From Limnoglobus roseus (lineage in GTDB: Bacteria > Planctomycetota > Planctomycetia > Gemmatales > Gemmataceae), in assembly GCF_008254045.1 (NCBI RefSeq), contig NZ_CP042425.1, forward strand, positions 8,632,163-8,696,162: a stretch of 64,000 nt of DNA, in the 5' to 3' direction. Shown here piece by piece: positions 17,221-25,451 of the stretch (positions within the stretch are counted from its first letter, which is position 1; each line of letters begins with the position of its first letter). Under the pieces are notes generated by a model that searched no databases, was not told the DNA's origin, and saw only the letters and a list, made by a program, of their open reading frames with translations. The position numbers were made by a program, and so were the translations under genes.

Positions 17221-18452
17221 GGCGTCGCATCCTTCTGTTGGAACGGCAGGCCGAGGACGCAGGCCGTCGTGCGGGCGATCAGGACTTCCTCGTCGGTGCG
17301 GATCACGCGGACGGTCACGCCAGTGATGCCCGAGGAGATGACCGCCGCATTCGCTGCATTGCTCGCGAGGCCGAGGTCGACGCCGAGGAAGGCAAGGCCG
17401 TCGCAAATTCGGGACCGCACTTCCGGGGAGTTTTCCCCGACGCCGCCAGCGAAGACGAGCGTGTCGACGCCGCCGAGGGCCGCGGCCATCGCCCCGATGA
17501 ACTTCTTGGCCTGGTAGCAGAAGAGGGCCACGGCGTCCGCCGCCCGCGAGTCCGTCGCCTCGCGGGCCAACAAGTCCCGCATGTCGGAACTCGTCTCCGA
17601 GATGCCCCGCAGACCCGACTCGCGATTGACGACGGCGTCGAGTTGGTCGGCCGTCAGGTTCTCGGTTCGCGTCAGGTGGATCAGCACGCCGGGGTCGAGG
17701 TCGCCGGTGCGGGTGCCCATGACGAGGCCGCCGGCCGGGGTGAAGCGCATGGTCGTGTCGACGCACGCGCCGCCGCGGACGGCCGCCAGGCTCGCCCCGG
17801 ACCCGAGGTGGGCCAGGATCAGACGGCCGTCGGGCGCGGTCGGCCCGGCCACGCGGCGGAGTTCCTCGACGAGGTAGGCGTAGGACAGGCCGTGGAAGCC
17901 GTACCGGCGGATGCCGTACCGCCGCGGGATCGGCAGCACTCGGGCCACGGGCGGCAGGGCGTGGTGGAAGGCCGTGTCGAAGCACGCGACCTGGGGCAGC
18001 GTCGGCCGGCGGCGCGTCAGGGCGTCCTTCAAAGCGAGTTCGGCCGGGAGGTGGTCGGGATCGAGCGGGACGAGGCGGCGGAGGTCGGCGAGGAGGGCCG
18101 CGTCAATGACCCGCGGCTCCGCGTGGTCCGGCCCGCCGTGGACGACGCGGTGGCCGACCGCGGCGACGCCGGCGAGGTCGCCGCGCTCCTCCAACCAGTC
18201 GATCAGTTCGTCGGCCGCCCGTGCCGGGTCGGTCGCCGCGATCGGCTTTCGGTCTTCCCGGTCCCCAAGCCCGGCCGCCCGCAGGGAAGCCTCTGGCGTA
18301 CCGACCCGCTCGACCGCCCCGGCGAACAGGCGATCACCCCCCGCGGCCGGCCCGAAGAGCGCGAACTTGATGCTCGACGATCCCCCGTTGATCGTCAGGA
18401 CGCACCCGCCGCGCGGGGTCGAAGCGGGCGGGGTGTCGTGGGGAGTGTCCAC
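17217..18452 (-). CDS. ackA: acetate kinase
   Basis: 411 residues, normal length. Family signatures are present in order: LTINGGSSSIKFALF (N-terminal phosphate loop), VGHRVVHGG, ACFDTAFHHALP, RRYGFHGLSYAYL, LAHLGSGASLAAV, GGLVMGTRTGDLDPG and FAGGVGENSPEVR. It interconverts acetyl phosphate plus ADP with acetate plus ATP. It overlaps the start of the phosphoketolase relic by four bases, so it formerly received acetyl phosphate from that enzyme; now it must depend on another source or on acetate activation. The gene itself looks intact. Confidence 0.95.
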   Translation of the reverse strand: MDTPHDTPPASTPRGGCVLTINGGSSSIKFALFGPAAGGDRLFAGAVERVGTPEASLRAAGLGDREDRKPIAATDPARAADELIDWLEERGDLAGVAAVGHRVVHGGPDHAEPRVIDAALLADLRRLVPLDPDHLPAELALKDALTRRRPTLPQVACFDTAFHHALPPVARVLPIPRRYGIRRYGFHGLSYAYLVEELRRVAGPTAPDGRLILAHLGSGASLAAVRGGACVDTTMRFTPAGGLVMGTRTGDLDPGVLIHLTRTENLTADQLDAVVNRESGLRGISETSSDMRDLLAREATDSRAADAVALFCYQAKKFIGAMAAALGGVDTLVFAGGVGENSPEVRSRICDGLAFLGVDLGLASNAANAAVISSGITGVTVRVIRTDEEVLIARTTACVLGLPFQQKDATP

Positions 18453-18703
18453 GGGCGATGGATTCCCATCAGAGTTACGCTACCGGTAAGGGGATAGTGT
18501 ATGCTCGACGAACCCCAGATTCGTGCGACCACGCTCCGACTTCTACCCAAGGTGCATCGATCGGCAGGGTGGCAGTCCCGGAGGTGACCGCAACTTTCGC
18601 ATTGCCGGTCCAACGGCGTGTCATTCGCTGGCAATAATGGGTTCCCCTGCTTCCGCGCCTCCGGCCGGGCGGGGGAACCAGTAGACGACGCGAGGGAAAA
18701 GTT
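18453..18703. other. divergent intergenic region
   Basis: 250 bases between ackA (minus) and the LEA-like gene (plus). It should hold both promoters. No confident promoter boxes or operators were assigned. Confidence 0.4.
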
Positions 18704-18892
18704 ATGGCAGGGACGATCAAGGGCAAGGTCGAAGACCTGGGCCAAGCCGCGAAGGACGCCGCCAAAAAGGCCGGCGAGAAAGTGAAGGACGGGGCCGAGG
18801 TCGATGCCGAGAAGACCGCGCACGCGGCCAAGACGGTCGGCCAAGCCGCGAAGGACGCGGGACAGAAGGCCAAGGACAAGAGCGAGGGATGA
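18704..18892 (+). CDS. small LEA-like / CsbD-like stress protein
   Basis: 62 residues, nearly all Lys, Ala, Glu, Asp and Gly, in repeats of an 11-residue helical pattern (LGQAAKDAAKKAGEKVKDGA; then GQAAKDAGQKAKDKSEG). This is typical of late-embryogenesis-abundant-like or CsbD-type proteins made under osmotic or envelope stress. No signal peptide. Closed by a strong terminator 21 bases downstream, so it is monocistronic. Confidence 0.75.
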   Translation: MAGTIKGKVEDLGQAAKDAAKKAGEKVKDGAEVDAEKTAHAAKTVGQAAKDAGQKAKDKSEG

Positions 18893-18913
18893 GGCACCGA
18901 CTCCCGCTTCGAC

Positions 18914-18943
18914 AACCCGCCCGAAAGGGCGGGTTGTTTCGTT
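18914..18943 (+). terminator. intrinsic terminator
   Basis: 9-bp perfect stem (18914-18922 with 18927-18935), GAAA tetraloop, then GTTTCGTT. It ends the LEA-like gene. Confidence 0.88.
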
Positions 18944-18973
18944 GACGATCGGGCGGAAGCGAGACGAGCGCTC

Positions 18974-19441
18974 TTAGTTGCCCCGCTGCCGGCTCCGGCT
19001 CTCCTCCCCCATCGCCACGGCCCCCGCGGGCGTGATGAAGACCGGTCGCACGTCGTTGCGGTCCGATTGCCTCAGCATCAGGACGGCACTCCCCGCCGTG
19101 CCAACGGCCCAGCCGGCGGCCTCCCGCTCCGTGCAGTAGACGTAGAAGGCGGGGTCCTTTTCTGGTCGCTTGCCATCGAGGTCGCAAGCCACCTTGTAGA
19201 CCGTCCTGAACTCCGGCAGTTGCTCGATCTTGCGGGGGACGATCCCCGTGACCGGCTGCGGCCTGTCCCGGTACGCGGCGTACGCCTTGGCCGGGTTCGC
19301 GGCGTACAAGTCCACCATCACGCGGACCAACGTCCGGTCCGGGGCCACGGCCACCTCCGCCACGGCGTGGGGTTCCGTCGACCCGCACCCGCAGGTCAGG
19401 GCGATCACCAACAACGACACCGCGAGGGTGAGCCGGCGCAC
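18974..19441 (-). CDS. hypothetical lipoprotein
   Basis: 155 residues. N-terminal lipoprotein signal RRLTLAVSLLVIALTCGCGS with the lipobox Cys at about 18. The mature part contains two Cys (VACDLDGK, FYVYCTER) and a conserved-looking centre (AAYRDRPQPVTGIVPRKIEQ). Likely anchored in the outer or cytoplasmic membrane. No family recognised. It diverges from the receiver-RRM pair. Confidence 0.7.
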   Translation of the reverse strand: MRRLTLAVSLLVIALTCGCGSTEPHAVAEVAVAPDRTLVRVMVDLYAANPAKAYAAYRDRPQPVTGIVPRKIEQLPEFRTVYKVACDLDGKRPEKDPAFYVYCTEREAAGWAVGTAGSAVLMLRQSDRNDVRPVFITPAGAVAMGEESRSRQRGN

Positions 19442-19599
19442 GTTCGTTTCTCCGCAAGGGGTCAGCCGTCACGGCCGTCGGACGACGTTGGATTTCCGAT
19501 TCCCGGACGCGGATTGCAAGAATTGCTGACGGGTGTGGGCGGCCGCCGCCCCGTATCCTTCACCCACCGCCGGTCCCGGCCCGCTCAAGTAGGTCAACC

Positions 19600-20106
19600 A
19601 TGACGACACCCACTCTACGCCCGCTCTCGACCCTTGTCGTCGACAATTCGCGGGACGCGGCCGACAGTCTGGCGGACCTGCTCCGCCTCTACGGGCACCA
19701 AGCCGCGGCGACGTACTCGGGCTCGCAAGCCGTCGCCGTCCTGGGTGATCGGCCCGTCGACGTCGTCCTCATCGATCCTGCGATGCCGGGGCTGGTCGGA
19801 AACGCCTTGCTCCGACGGGTCGCCGCCGCGAGTCCGCGGAAGCGGCCGTTCGTCGTCGTCACGACCGGTAGTTCCGACGACCACGACCGCGACGACTGGC
19901 GGGCGGCCGGGGCCGACTTGGTCCTGATGAAGCCGCTCCCGGAGGGTCTCGTGGGCGGGCTGCTCCGTCGCATCCGTCACTTCCTCGACACGCTCGGGCC
20001 GCCCACGGACGAACCCGGCATCGCCGGCCCGGCGGGCGGGACGGACGCGCGATGTGACATCCGGTCGAGCCCCCCCCGACGCTTGCCCGGGAAGGTGTCG
20101 TCGTGA
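19600..20106 (+). CDS. stand-alone receiver protein, intact partner of an RRM gene
   Basis: 168 residues. Receiver with LSTLVVDNSRDAADSLADLL, phospho-Asp in VVLIDPAMPGLVG and switch Lys in LVLMKPLPEGLVGG. As in its paralogue at 4611, the second acidic-pocket residue is changed (VVDNS). It ends in a short Arg/Pro tail. The stop overlaps the RRM start (GTGATGA). The upstream segment shares GGATTGCAA and TGACGGG with the region before the 4611 copy, so the two cassettes probably kept a common promoter element. Confidence 0.82.
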   Translation: MTTPTLRPLSTLVVDNSRDAADSLADLLRLYGHQAAATYSGSQAVAVLGDRPVDVVLIDPAMPGLVGNALLRRVAAASPRKRPFVVVTTGSSDDHDRDDWRAAGADLVLMKPLPEGLVGGLLRRIRHFLDTLGPPTDEPGIAGPAGGTDARCDIRSSPPRRLPGKVSS

Positions 20107-20360
20107 TGAGCTTACGCGTTAACAACCTGCCGGCCGGGGCGACCGTGGCCGACCTGTGGGAGCTGTTCCATCCCTTCGGTCGCGTCGCCTGGGCTGCCAT
20201 TCGGGGTATCCCCTTGCCAAAGGGCGATCCTCCGGGTGTCGGGTACGTGGACCTGGCGACGGGCGGGGCTGCCGCCATCTGCGCGCTCGACGGGTCGGAC
20301 TACCGCGGGCGAAGGCTGGCCGTTCGAGAAGCCGATTTGAATGACCTCGAAGCCGGATAG
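20103..20360 (+). CDS. RRM (RNA recognition motif) protein
   Basis: 85 residues forming one complete RRM: RNP2-like LRVNNLPAGA at the start and RNP1-like GVGYVDLATG in the middle, with the usual helix DLWELFHPFGRVAWAAI between. Bacterial single-RRM proteins bind RNA and are best known in cyanobacteria and planctomycetes. Here it is translationally coupled to a receiver protein, suggesting phosphorylation-controlled RNA binding or a shared pathway (inference). A broken copy of the same pair lies at 4611-5344. Confidence 0.85.
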   Translation: MMSLRVNNLPAGATVADLWELFHPFGRVAWAAIRGIPLPKGDPPGVGYVDLATGGAAAICALDGSDYRGRRLAVREADLNDLEAG

Positions 20361-20447
20361 GCGATCAGACCACTTGGCGTCGCGGCTGCCCCCGGGCGAC
20401 GAGGGTGGGTCCGGGACGCCGATGTTGCACCTGGGAAAGGACGCCCG

Positions 20448-20747
20448 ATGAGTTTCCTGTTCAAGCCCTTGGCCGACGTGCTTCCGGGGGACGAATTGAT
20501 TTTCGCCCGCGACGTGCGGTACCGATCGGCGACCGTTTTCCGAATCCTCAAAGCGTTTCAGACGACGCCCGAGGCCATCGTGGTCTTCGGGTACTGGTTC
20601 GACCGCCGGGGCTTTCCTCGGAACCGCGTGTTCCCGTTTCGCCTCCGCGAGCCGACGCCGGAAACGATGACCGCCCTGAAAACCTACCTTCGGGACGACC
20701 GTGCATGGATCGTCCCCGCGTGCCGGGATCCGGGGGCCGGTCGATGA
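20448..20747 (+). CDS. hypothetical protein downstream of the RRM gene
   Basis: 99 residues behind a good GGAAAGGA site. Mixed alpha/beta with many aromatics (DELIFARDVRYRSATVFRIL, IVVFGYWFDRRGF). No signal peptide or membrane helix. Same strand as the receiver-RRM pair with an 87-base gap, so co-transcription is possible. Family not recognised. Confidence 0.55.
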   Translation: MSFLFKPLADVLPGDELIFARDVRYRSATVFRILKAFQTTPEAIVVFGYWFDRRGFPRNRVFPFRLREPTPETMTALKTYLRDDRAWIVPACRDPGAGR

Positions 20748-20818
20748 GAACCCGACGGGGTTGACCGGCCAGATGAATTTCGCGGAGGGGAAAAGCTCAC
20801 CGGACGGGCCGCAGCCCT

Positions 20819-21037
20819 TCACCGGCAGGTCGCCGGGTCGCGGCCGTTGAACTCCGTCCACGCCGCGTCGACGACGGACAGGACGTTTTCCCGCCGGCCG
20901 GGCAGGGCCTCGACGTACGCCCACAGGGTCTCGTACCCGTCCGGGGCGTAGGGGTCGCCGGCCACGTCCCGCGCGAGGTCGCCGACCGCGTCCTTCGTCC
21001 GCTCTTGTTGGGCGTGAAGCCACTCGTTGAACGTCAT
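20819..21037 (-). CDS. YozE-like (SAM-like fold) small protein
   Basis: 72 residues. FNEWLHAQQERTKDAVGDLA and the following RENVLSVVDAAWTEF match the YozE_SAM_like pattern (short WL..Q start, GDLA.D, and a terminal A W..F helix). Its ATG overlaps the stop of the MIPIYFDEL gene (CGATGA), so they form a coupled pair. Relatives: the fusion at 21383-21868 and a dead copy at 30243-30451. Function unknown. Confidence 0.7.
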   Translation of the reverse strand: MTFNEWLHAQQERTKDAVGDLARDVAGDPYAPDGYETLWAYVEALPGRRENVLSVVDAAWTEFNGRDPATCR

Positions 21038-21297
21038 CGCGTGCCTCCGAATCGGGCCGCCGCAGGGATGCGGCCGGCCGTCATCCCGATCAGGGCTTGA
21101 GCCTGGCAGACGAACGCGCTCAGGGCCAACAGTTGGGAGCCGTCGAAGGCCAGCACCTTGTCCGCCAGCGCCCGGTTCGTGCGGGTCAAATGATCTGCCA
21201 CGAGGGCCCTGAGATCGGGGGGCGAACACTCGTCGGGGCGAAGTCGCGTACACGCCGTCAGCACCGCAGCCAATTCGTCGAAGTAGATCGGAATCAT
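21034..21297 (-). CDS. MIPIYFDEL-family small protein, copy 1
   Basis: 87 residues. Opens MIPIYFDELAAVLTACTRLR; core DLRALVADHLTRTNRALADK, then LLALSAFVCQAQALIGMTAG. All-helical, no export signal. Two paralogues in the window: 23968-24231 and the decayed 30411-30761. It overlaps the YozE-like gene downstream. No known family recognised; the recurring neighbourhood suggests a functional pair. Confidence 0.65.
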   Translation of the reverse strand: MIPIYFDELAAVLTACTRLRPDECSPPDLRALVADHLTRTNRALADKVLAFDGSQLLALSAFVCQAQALIGMTAGRIPAAARFGGTR

Positions 21298-21382
21298 AAA
21301 TGCCTTGACCTCCCCGGAGACGGATGAACGCAGGCCGTGAATTACAGTGAGTGATTGTGGCCTGTGGTGAAAGAAAATCGCC

Positions 21383-21868
21383 TCACAGATCGGTCAGCCA
21401 TCCCTGTCGGGAGGCGTACCGTACCAGGTCGATGCGGCTATGCAGGTTCAGTTTCTTGACCGCCCGTGTTTTGAAGGTGTGAGTCTTCTTGATGCTAATC
21501 CCCAACCGCATCGCGGTGCCCTTGCCAGTGTGGCCGAGGGCACGGAGCTTCAAAACCTGCCCCTCGCGGACGGTTAACGCCGCCCCGTTTTTGGTTGCAA
21601 CTCCCGCCCCGCCGGCTCCCCCACTGCCGTGAGGGCCGGCTTTGAGGTTGTCGCTCCGGAGATTGGAATTGCTAAATTGGGTCCACGCCTCATCGATTAC
21701 CCTCAAAGCGTTCTCTCGGCGGCCGGGCATCGTGTCCACGTACACCCGTAACTTCTCATACCCAGCGGGCACCTTGACCTTGAGTTGGACGGCGACCTGC
21801 CGGGCGAGATCGCCGACGTCGTCGTTCACACGATTCCTCTGCGCAACCAGCCACTTCCGGAATGTCAT
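21383..21868 (-). CDS. YozE-like domain fused to a LuxR-type HTH
   Basis: 161 residues from the ATG at 21866-21868. Residues 1-70 are YozE-like (FRKWLVAQRNRVNDDVGDLA, then RENALRVIDEAWTQF). A Gly/Ser linker follows, then a LuxR/GerE HTH at about 98-160 (LTVREGQVLKLRALGHTGKG, LHSRIDLVRYASRQGWLTDL). The last part is nearly the same as the end of the NarL regulator at 9798. It lacks a receiver, so the YozE part replaces the normal input domain. It lies directly upstream of the MIPIYFDEL/YozE pair on the same strand. Confidence 0.75.
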   Translation of the reverse strand: MTFRKWLVAQRNRVNDDVGDLARQVAVQLKVKVPAGYEKLRVYVDTMPGRRENALRVIDEAWTQFSNSNLRSDNLKAGPHGSGGAGGAGVATKNGAALTVREGQVLKLRALGHTGKGTAMRLGISIKKTHTFKTRAVKKLNLHSRIDLVRYASRQGWLTDL

Positions 21869-22460
21869 TAGTGCACCTGTATGTTCACCAAAGGATGCCC
21901 GTGCAGAGGCCGGAGCATGAGTGTCCAAAACCGACTGCGGCCGGTCCGTCGTCTCGGGCCGAATGTTCTGTGAATACACTCAATCCCTGGAGGTGGACTG
22001 GGGCAGTCATGGCCGGATCAAATCGGGAATCGCGAACCGCTGTTCTCCGTACGAATGCACTCTAGGCTTTCAACTTCCGGGCAACGACGACCAAGTCTCA
22101 ACCGGGTCGGTTTTCCAACATCCCCTGACGGCAGACTTCCATTCGCCCTACACGGTAGAACCCAAGTAGTTTGCAGGTGCGTGACACGACGGTCGGCTGA
22201 GGTCGGTTATGCGGCCAGTCAACTCAACTGTACATACCCGGCCGGCTCACTCCAGGCGGTCTCTTCGTCGCGACGACGGGTCCTGTCTGTCCCTTCCCGG
22301 CGCCAGCGAGTCCCCTGTTCGAAATCCTCGTCTGTAAGGAAATGCCGCTATAGAACTGGCGCCGTTCGATCCGGCACGACGAGTGCCTGCTCCGTAATGG
22401 GGCCTTCTCCCGACGGTTCCGCAAGGGGACGGGCGGACCTGAAATCAGGGAGGGCCACCG
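21869..22460. other. intergenic region
   Basis: About 590 bases between the YozE-HTH gene (minus) and a receiver gene (plus). Only short, biased frames are present. No RNA gene or hairpin was recognised. Confidence 0.45.
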
Positions 22461-22853
22461 TTGAAGACCGAACGGCTTAGAGTGCTGTGTGTAGACGACA
22501 ACCACGACGTGGCCGACTCCGAAGTTCTGCTGCTCGAATTGTTTGGCATTGAAGCGCGGGCTTGCTATGACGGCGCGTGCGCGCTGGCGGAGGCGCGTCA
22601 GTTCCATCCGGACGCTTACCTCGTGGACCTGAACATGCCGGGGATGGACGGCTGCGAACTCGCCCGTGAACTTCGGACTGGCCAGGGTCCGCCGCCCTTC
22701 TTGGTAGCAGTGACGGCGAAGAGTGGCAAAGAGGACTACCGCCGGACCGCCGAGGCCGGCTTCGACGCCCACTTGGTGAAGCCCGTGACGCCCGATCACT
22801 TGTTGGCAGTACTGTTCCGGACGCGGGCGTCGGAGCAAACCCCACCGGCGTGA
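22461..22853 (+). CDS. stand-alone receiver protein
   Basis: 130 residues from a TTG start with GGAGGG seven bases upstream. A complete CheY-like receiver: LRVLCVDDNHDVADSEVLLL, phospho-Asp in AYLVDLNMPGMDG, Thr in VAVTAKSGKED and Lys in HLVKPVTPDHL. No output domain. Close in sequence to the receivers at 37657 and 58234. Monocistronic; partner kinase unknown. Confidence 0.85.
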   Translation: MKTERLRVLCVDDNHDVADSEVLLLELFGIEARACYDGACALAEARQFHPDAYLVDLNMPGMDGCELARELRTGQGPPPFLVAVTAKSGKEDYRRTAEAGFDAHLVKPVTPDHLLAVLFRTRASEQTPPA

Positions 22854-23337
22854 GGGGCAGTCCGTGGTGATCGGCATTCGGAATGGGAAGCACCTCACCC
22901 CCCTAACGACGTTCTCCGGACGGCACTCCGTATGATCGTTTCTAGGACCTTGTTAACTCGCTCGCTCACGAACAACATCAAGAGCAGTCCGGCATCGGCT
23001 GGCGTAAGACCACGGAGGTTCATTGGCTGGACACGAGTGGGGTCAGGCCAATCGCGTGCTTCCCCGGTTACGCCCTCCGGTTGCCGGTCGATGGGAACTC
23101 AGAGTTGCGCTCGCAGCCCGGCACCGCGGCGGAAACGTGCCATTCCCCTGGATACCACGATTCCCGGCCGAGGGCTTCCCGTTTGCTGCTCCTCCGGCGA
23201 ACCCCTCATATGCCCCGGTGGACCGGTCCGCTTGCTCCGCAAGGTGGTTTCCGCGTTTCGTCGTGACTGAGGCGTTCACCCCGCCGGCTGGGGACGAGGC
23301 CGGCGACCGGAACGCTTGATCGGCCCAGGAGAATTCG
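22854..23337. other. intergenic region
   Basis: About 480 bases with no supported gene; frames here are Pro/Arg-rich shadows. Presumably carries the promoter of the secreted protein at 23338. Confidence 0.4.
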
Positions 23338-23790
23338 ATGCTCAGTTACCTACTCGGTACCGTGGTCGCGCTCGGCACGATGTTGTCGACCCCCGCCGCC
23401 GGAGAGACCAAGGGGCCGGAGGCGAAGTGCCTCGACGGCGCGTGGACGGTGGTCTGCTACGAGAAGGGGGGCGAGGCCCAAGCCGACTCCGAGGGGATGG
23501 CGGTGAAGGCCGACTCCGGGACGATCACCTGCGCGGGCAAGGACGGGAAGGCTGCCGTGACCATGAAGGTCGTGTTCGCAGCGAACGGCGTCGCGCAAGT
23601 GACCGAGATGGCGGCCGACGGTGCCACGACGAACGCAAAGGCGGGCGTGTACGTGCTGACCGCCGATTACCTCGCCATCAGTCTGAATGCCGAACCCGAG
23701 GCGACGGCGTCGGACGCCACCGGCAACGCGGCCGGCGGGTCCAAGAAGTCGCGGTGCAGCATCATCCTGAAGCGCGACGCGGTGAAGTAG
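23338..23790 (+). CDS. secreted TIGR03067-like protein
   Basis: 150 residues behind an AGGAGAATTCG site. Signal peptide (LLGTVVALGTMLSTPAAGET), then a beta-rich domain beginning LDGAWTVVCYEKGGE, the typical opening of the planctomycete TIGR03067 domain, ending RCSIILKRDAVK. Probably periplasmic. Two Cys (TITCAGK and KSRCS) could form a disulfide. It ends with TAG. Confidence 0.65.
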   Translation: MLSYLLGTVVALGTMLSTPAAGETKGPEAKCLDGAWTVVCYEKGGEAQADSEGMAVKADSGTITCAGKDGKAAVTMKVVFAANGVAQVTEMAADGATTNAKAGVYVLTADYLAISLNAEPEATASDATGNAAGGSKKSRCSIILKRDAVK

Positions 23791-23967
23791 AGGACGGTTT
23801 CGAAGCGATCGGCGGCCCGGGGCTACCCCTGGGCCGCATTCCCGTTCATCGTACGTGCTCGTGACGGCGGATTCGTTCTTTCCCAATTGCGACCGCAACC
23901 TGGGATGCCGCCCGCAACCTCAACTGACAGTGTCATGGGCAGCAATCAACTTCGGAGAAGGTTCGCC

Positions 23968-24231
23968 ATGGTCCCGATCTACTTCGACGAGTTGGTAGCC
24001 GTGCTCCGGGCCTGCACGCAACTCCGCCCCGACGGGTGCTCGCCGCTCGAACTCAAGGCCCTCATGGCCGATCATTTGGGCCACACCAATCGCGCGGTGG
24101 CAGACAAGGTCTTGGCCTTCGACGGTCCCCAACTGCTCGCCTTGAGCGCGTTCGTCCGCCAGGCCCAAGCCCTCGTCGGGATGACGGCTGCATCGACTGC
24201 TCACACCGCCCACGACGGGGGACCCCGGTGA
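23968..24231 (+). CDS. MIPIYFDEL-family small protein, copy 2
   Basis: 87 residues, start behind GGAGAAGG. Begins VPIYFDELVAVLRACTQLR and keeps LLALSAFVRQAQALVGMTA. About 75% identical by eye to the copy at 21034-21297. Unlike the other copies it has no YozE-like neighbour; the next gene is a different small unknown. Confidence 0.65.
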   Translation: MVPIYFDELVAVLRACTQLRPDGCSPLELKALMADHLGHTNRAVADKVLAFDGPQLLALSAFVRQAQALVGMTAASTAHTAHDGGPR

Positions 24232-24315
24232 CGCCGGGCGAGACGGTCATTGGCGAACTACGGCCCGCTCGCCGGCCATCGGCGTTACGACACGAGCCGT
24301 GTGAAGGAGTATGCC

Positions 24316-24639
24316 ATGCAAACTAACGTCGTTGAGTTCGCGGGGGTGTTTTACGCCGCAACGTACCGCGTGCAGGGGAACCAAGTCGTCCTCCTCGGCA
24401 CCCACAAATCCGACCGGGGCGGGGTGCGGGCGTGGCTCCGGCGGAACGGGTATGCGGCGTCCGGGGCATACTTGTTCCCGGCCGCCGGGACCCTGCCCGG
24501 CTTCTTCATGAAGCCCTACGCCTCGGACCTGTACTACCGCGTCGACCCCGCAACCGGCCAAGCCGACGGAGACGCTCTCACGGAGTTCGGCGACCCCGTG
24601 ACCGTCACCGAGAGGGACGGCTTCCGAGACGCGGTGTAG
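24316..24639 (+). CDS. hypothetical protein
   Basis: 107 residues from the second of two close ATGs behind GAAGGAG. Beta-rich (VFYAATYRVQGNQVVLLGTH, YLFPAAGTLPGFFMKPYASD). No signal peptide. It follows copy 2 of the MIPIYFDEL gene by 84 bases on the same strand. Family not recognised. Ends with TAG. Confidence 0.55.
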   Translation: MQTNVVEFAGVFYAATYRVQGNQVVLLGTHKSDRGGVRAWLRRNGYAASGAYLFPAAGTLPGFFMKPYASDLYYRVDPATGQADGDALTEFGDPVTVTERDGFRDAV

Positions 24640-25255
24640 CGGCACTGCCCCGCCATACTTCCTTGCCACGGGCATTCAGAAATGCCGGCCTCATGGGGGA
24701 GAGGGATCCTGGACAATGGAAGTCATTTTGCTAGACGGTGCTCCTGAAATGCTAGGTAGTCTCGCGCCGAGAGTCGCGCGCAAAAAGTTCGAAAACTGTT
24801 CTCGCCGGGGAGTTCGTCAGGCCGGTCGCGGAACTTTGGACCGGCGGGTTAACGGAAACGGCCGAGAGTGTAAACTCTCGGCCGTCCGCATTTTCCGGCG
24901 TGTTTTCAAGCCTTTCGCGCATCTGTCCAGTCTCGGCCAGAGTCTCCAGTTCGCAAACCGCAATCGAGGGTGCGAGGCGAAACGCTTGGGTTCGTCTCGC
25001 ACCCCGAGACGAACGGAGAAAAACTCTCGGACTCTCGGGTTAACAGACCCGCGGGTTAACACTACTCCGTTAGAAGTGGCGACCGTGGGTCGCGGCAGTA
25101 CGGGCAATCGAATTTCGCCTGCGGCACGAGCAATCGTTGGAGGGCGCGGCGGATGCCGGGCACGGTCAGCGGCGGTGCGCCCCCTTTTTTCCCGAGCCGA
25201 CCGATTCGGAGTATGGCTGTGATCTCAGTAGTGCTCAACGCCCGAAGGCGTCACT
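24640..25255. other. non-coding region with hairpin and repeated words
   Basis: About 600 bases without a supported gene. It contains a perfect hairpin, three GGGTTAAC words (near 24846, 25038 and 25051) and several CTCTCGG words. On the minus strand around 25090-25180 a short fragment (FDCPYCRD) looks like a protein tail with a Cys pair, possibly transposon-derived. The composition fits a decayed mobile-element flank. Confidence 0.4.
24858..24885. terminator. perfect 12-bp stem hairpin
   Basis: Arms 24858-24869 and 24874-24885 pair perfectly around GTAA. There is no adjacent T run. It may end the unit at 24316 or be a transposon relic. Confidence 0.5.
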
Positions 25256-25412
25256 GAAGTCGTCACGGTCCCTGGCCGCCTTGGCCAGCCTCACGGCGAC
25301 GTGCGCGGTGTTCGGCTTGAACCCGTGGACCTGGTTCCGCGACACCCTGACGAACCTGCCGACGACACGCCTCGATTAACTCGCCACGCTGCTGCCCGCC
25401 CGGGCGAACTGA
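25256..25412 (+). mobile_element. IS66-type transposase C-terminal remnant
   Basis: The frame reads SLAALASLTATCAVFGLNPW, TWFRDTLTNLPTTRLD, then a TAA at 25377-25379, then LATLLPARAN and TGA. The pattern (short helix, NPWTWFRD.L..LP, LLP near the end) is that of the IS66 transposase C-terminus. Everything upstream of about 25250 is lost and an ochre interrupts the tail, so this is a dead fragment about 150 bases long. Confidence 0.6.
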
Positions 25413-25451
25413 CCCGATCCAGACCGTTCAACGTGTCGAATGGCGCTTCGT

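Noticed and set aside
14368..17517. A 1,049-codon plus-strand open frame across the ATPase and phosphoketolase/acetate kinase region
   Set aside because: It is extremely Arg/Pro/Gly-rich and overlaps genes with clear family motifs on both strands. Long open shadow frames are expected at this GC content.
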